A stretch of DNA of 8,251 nt. Origin: Bordetella sp. GTDB taxonomy: Bacteria > Pseudomonadota > Gammaproteobacteria > Burkholderiales > Burkholderiaceae_B. A program made the translations under genes and the position numbers. The notes beneath the pieces are model-generated. The model saw only the letters and a program-made list of their open reading frames with translations, was not told where the DNA came from and searched no databases. Each line of letters begins with the position of its first letter. The stretch's first letter is position 1. Shown here in pieces: positions 7,499 to 8,251 of the stretch. Location: NCBI GenBank assembly GCA_027450125.1, contig DAIDKG010000266.1, positions 1-8,251 on the forward strand. Reading direction: 5' to 3'.

Positions 7499-8251
<753 letters not shown>

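Overview
The window is GC-rich. All four recognisable genes lie on the minus strand, so they read from high to low coordinates. The proteins most resemble betaproteobacterial ones, and Bordetella/Achromobacter (Alcaligenaceae) is my best guess. That rests on base composition, codon use (TTA, CTA and TCA are essentially absent from the efflux genes) and protein similarity recalled from memory; no database search was possible.

Layout in transcription order: (1) 8251-7499, the C-terminal 250 residues of an adenosine/adenine deaminase-family enzyme, with its N-terminus outside the window. (2) 7498-7147, a 352-bp intergenic region holding two inverted repeats and a weak candidate promoter, but no convincing gene or intrinsic terminator. 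(3) 7146-5917, mdtA, a periplasmic adaptor (membrane fusion) protein. (4) 5901-2773, mdtB, an inner-membrane RND transporter. (5) 2776-1, mdtC, a second RND transporter that runs off the left edge, so its last ~170 residues are missing.

mdtA, mdtB and mdtC form one tight operon: a 15-bp gap between A and B, and a 4-bp ATGA overlap between B and C. By homology they encode a heteromeric MdtABC-type tripartite pump. MdtB and MdtC form the proton-driven inner-membrane trimer, and MdtA links it to a TolC-like outer-membrane channel. No outer-membrane channel gene and no two-component regulator is present in this window; either could lie beyond the left edge. The deaminase belongs to purine salvage and has no evident functional tie to the pump.

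The most unusual feature is inside mdtC. About 60 extra residues, rich in Ala, Ser, Asn, Thr and Gly, are inserted in the second large periplasmic domain compared with MdtB of the same operon. Part of the coding DNA is a degenerate 12-bp tandem repeat. Apart from this the region looks like ordinary core-type efflux and metabolic genes, and I see no evidence of a new biological system, mobile element, CRISPR array or RNA gene.
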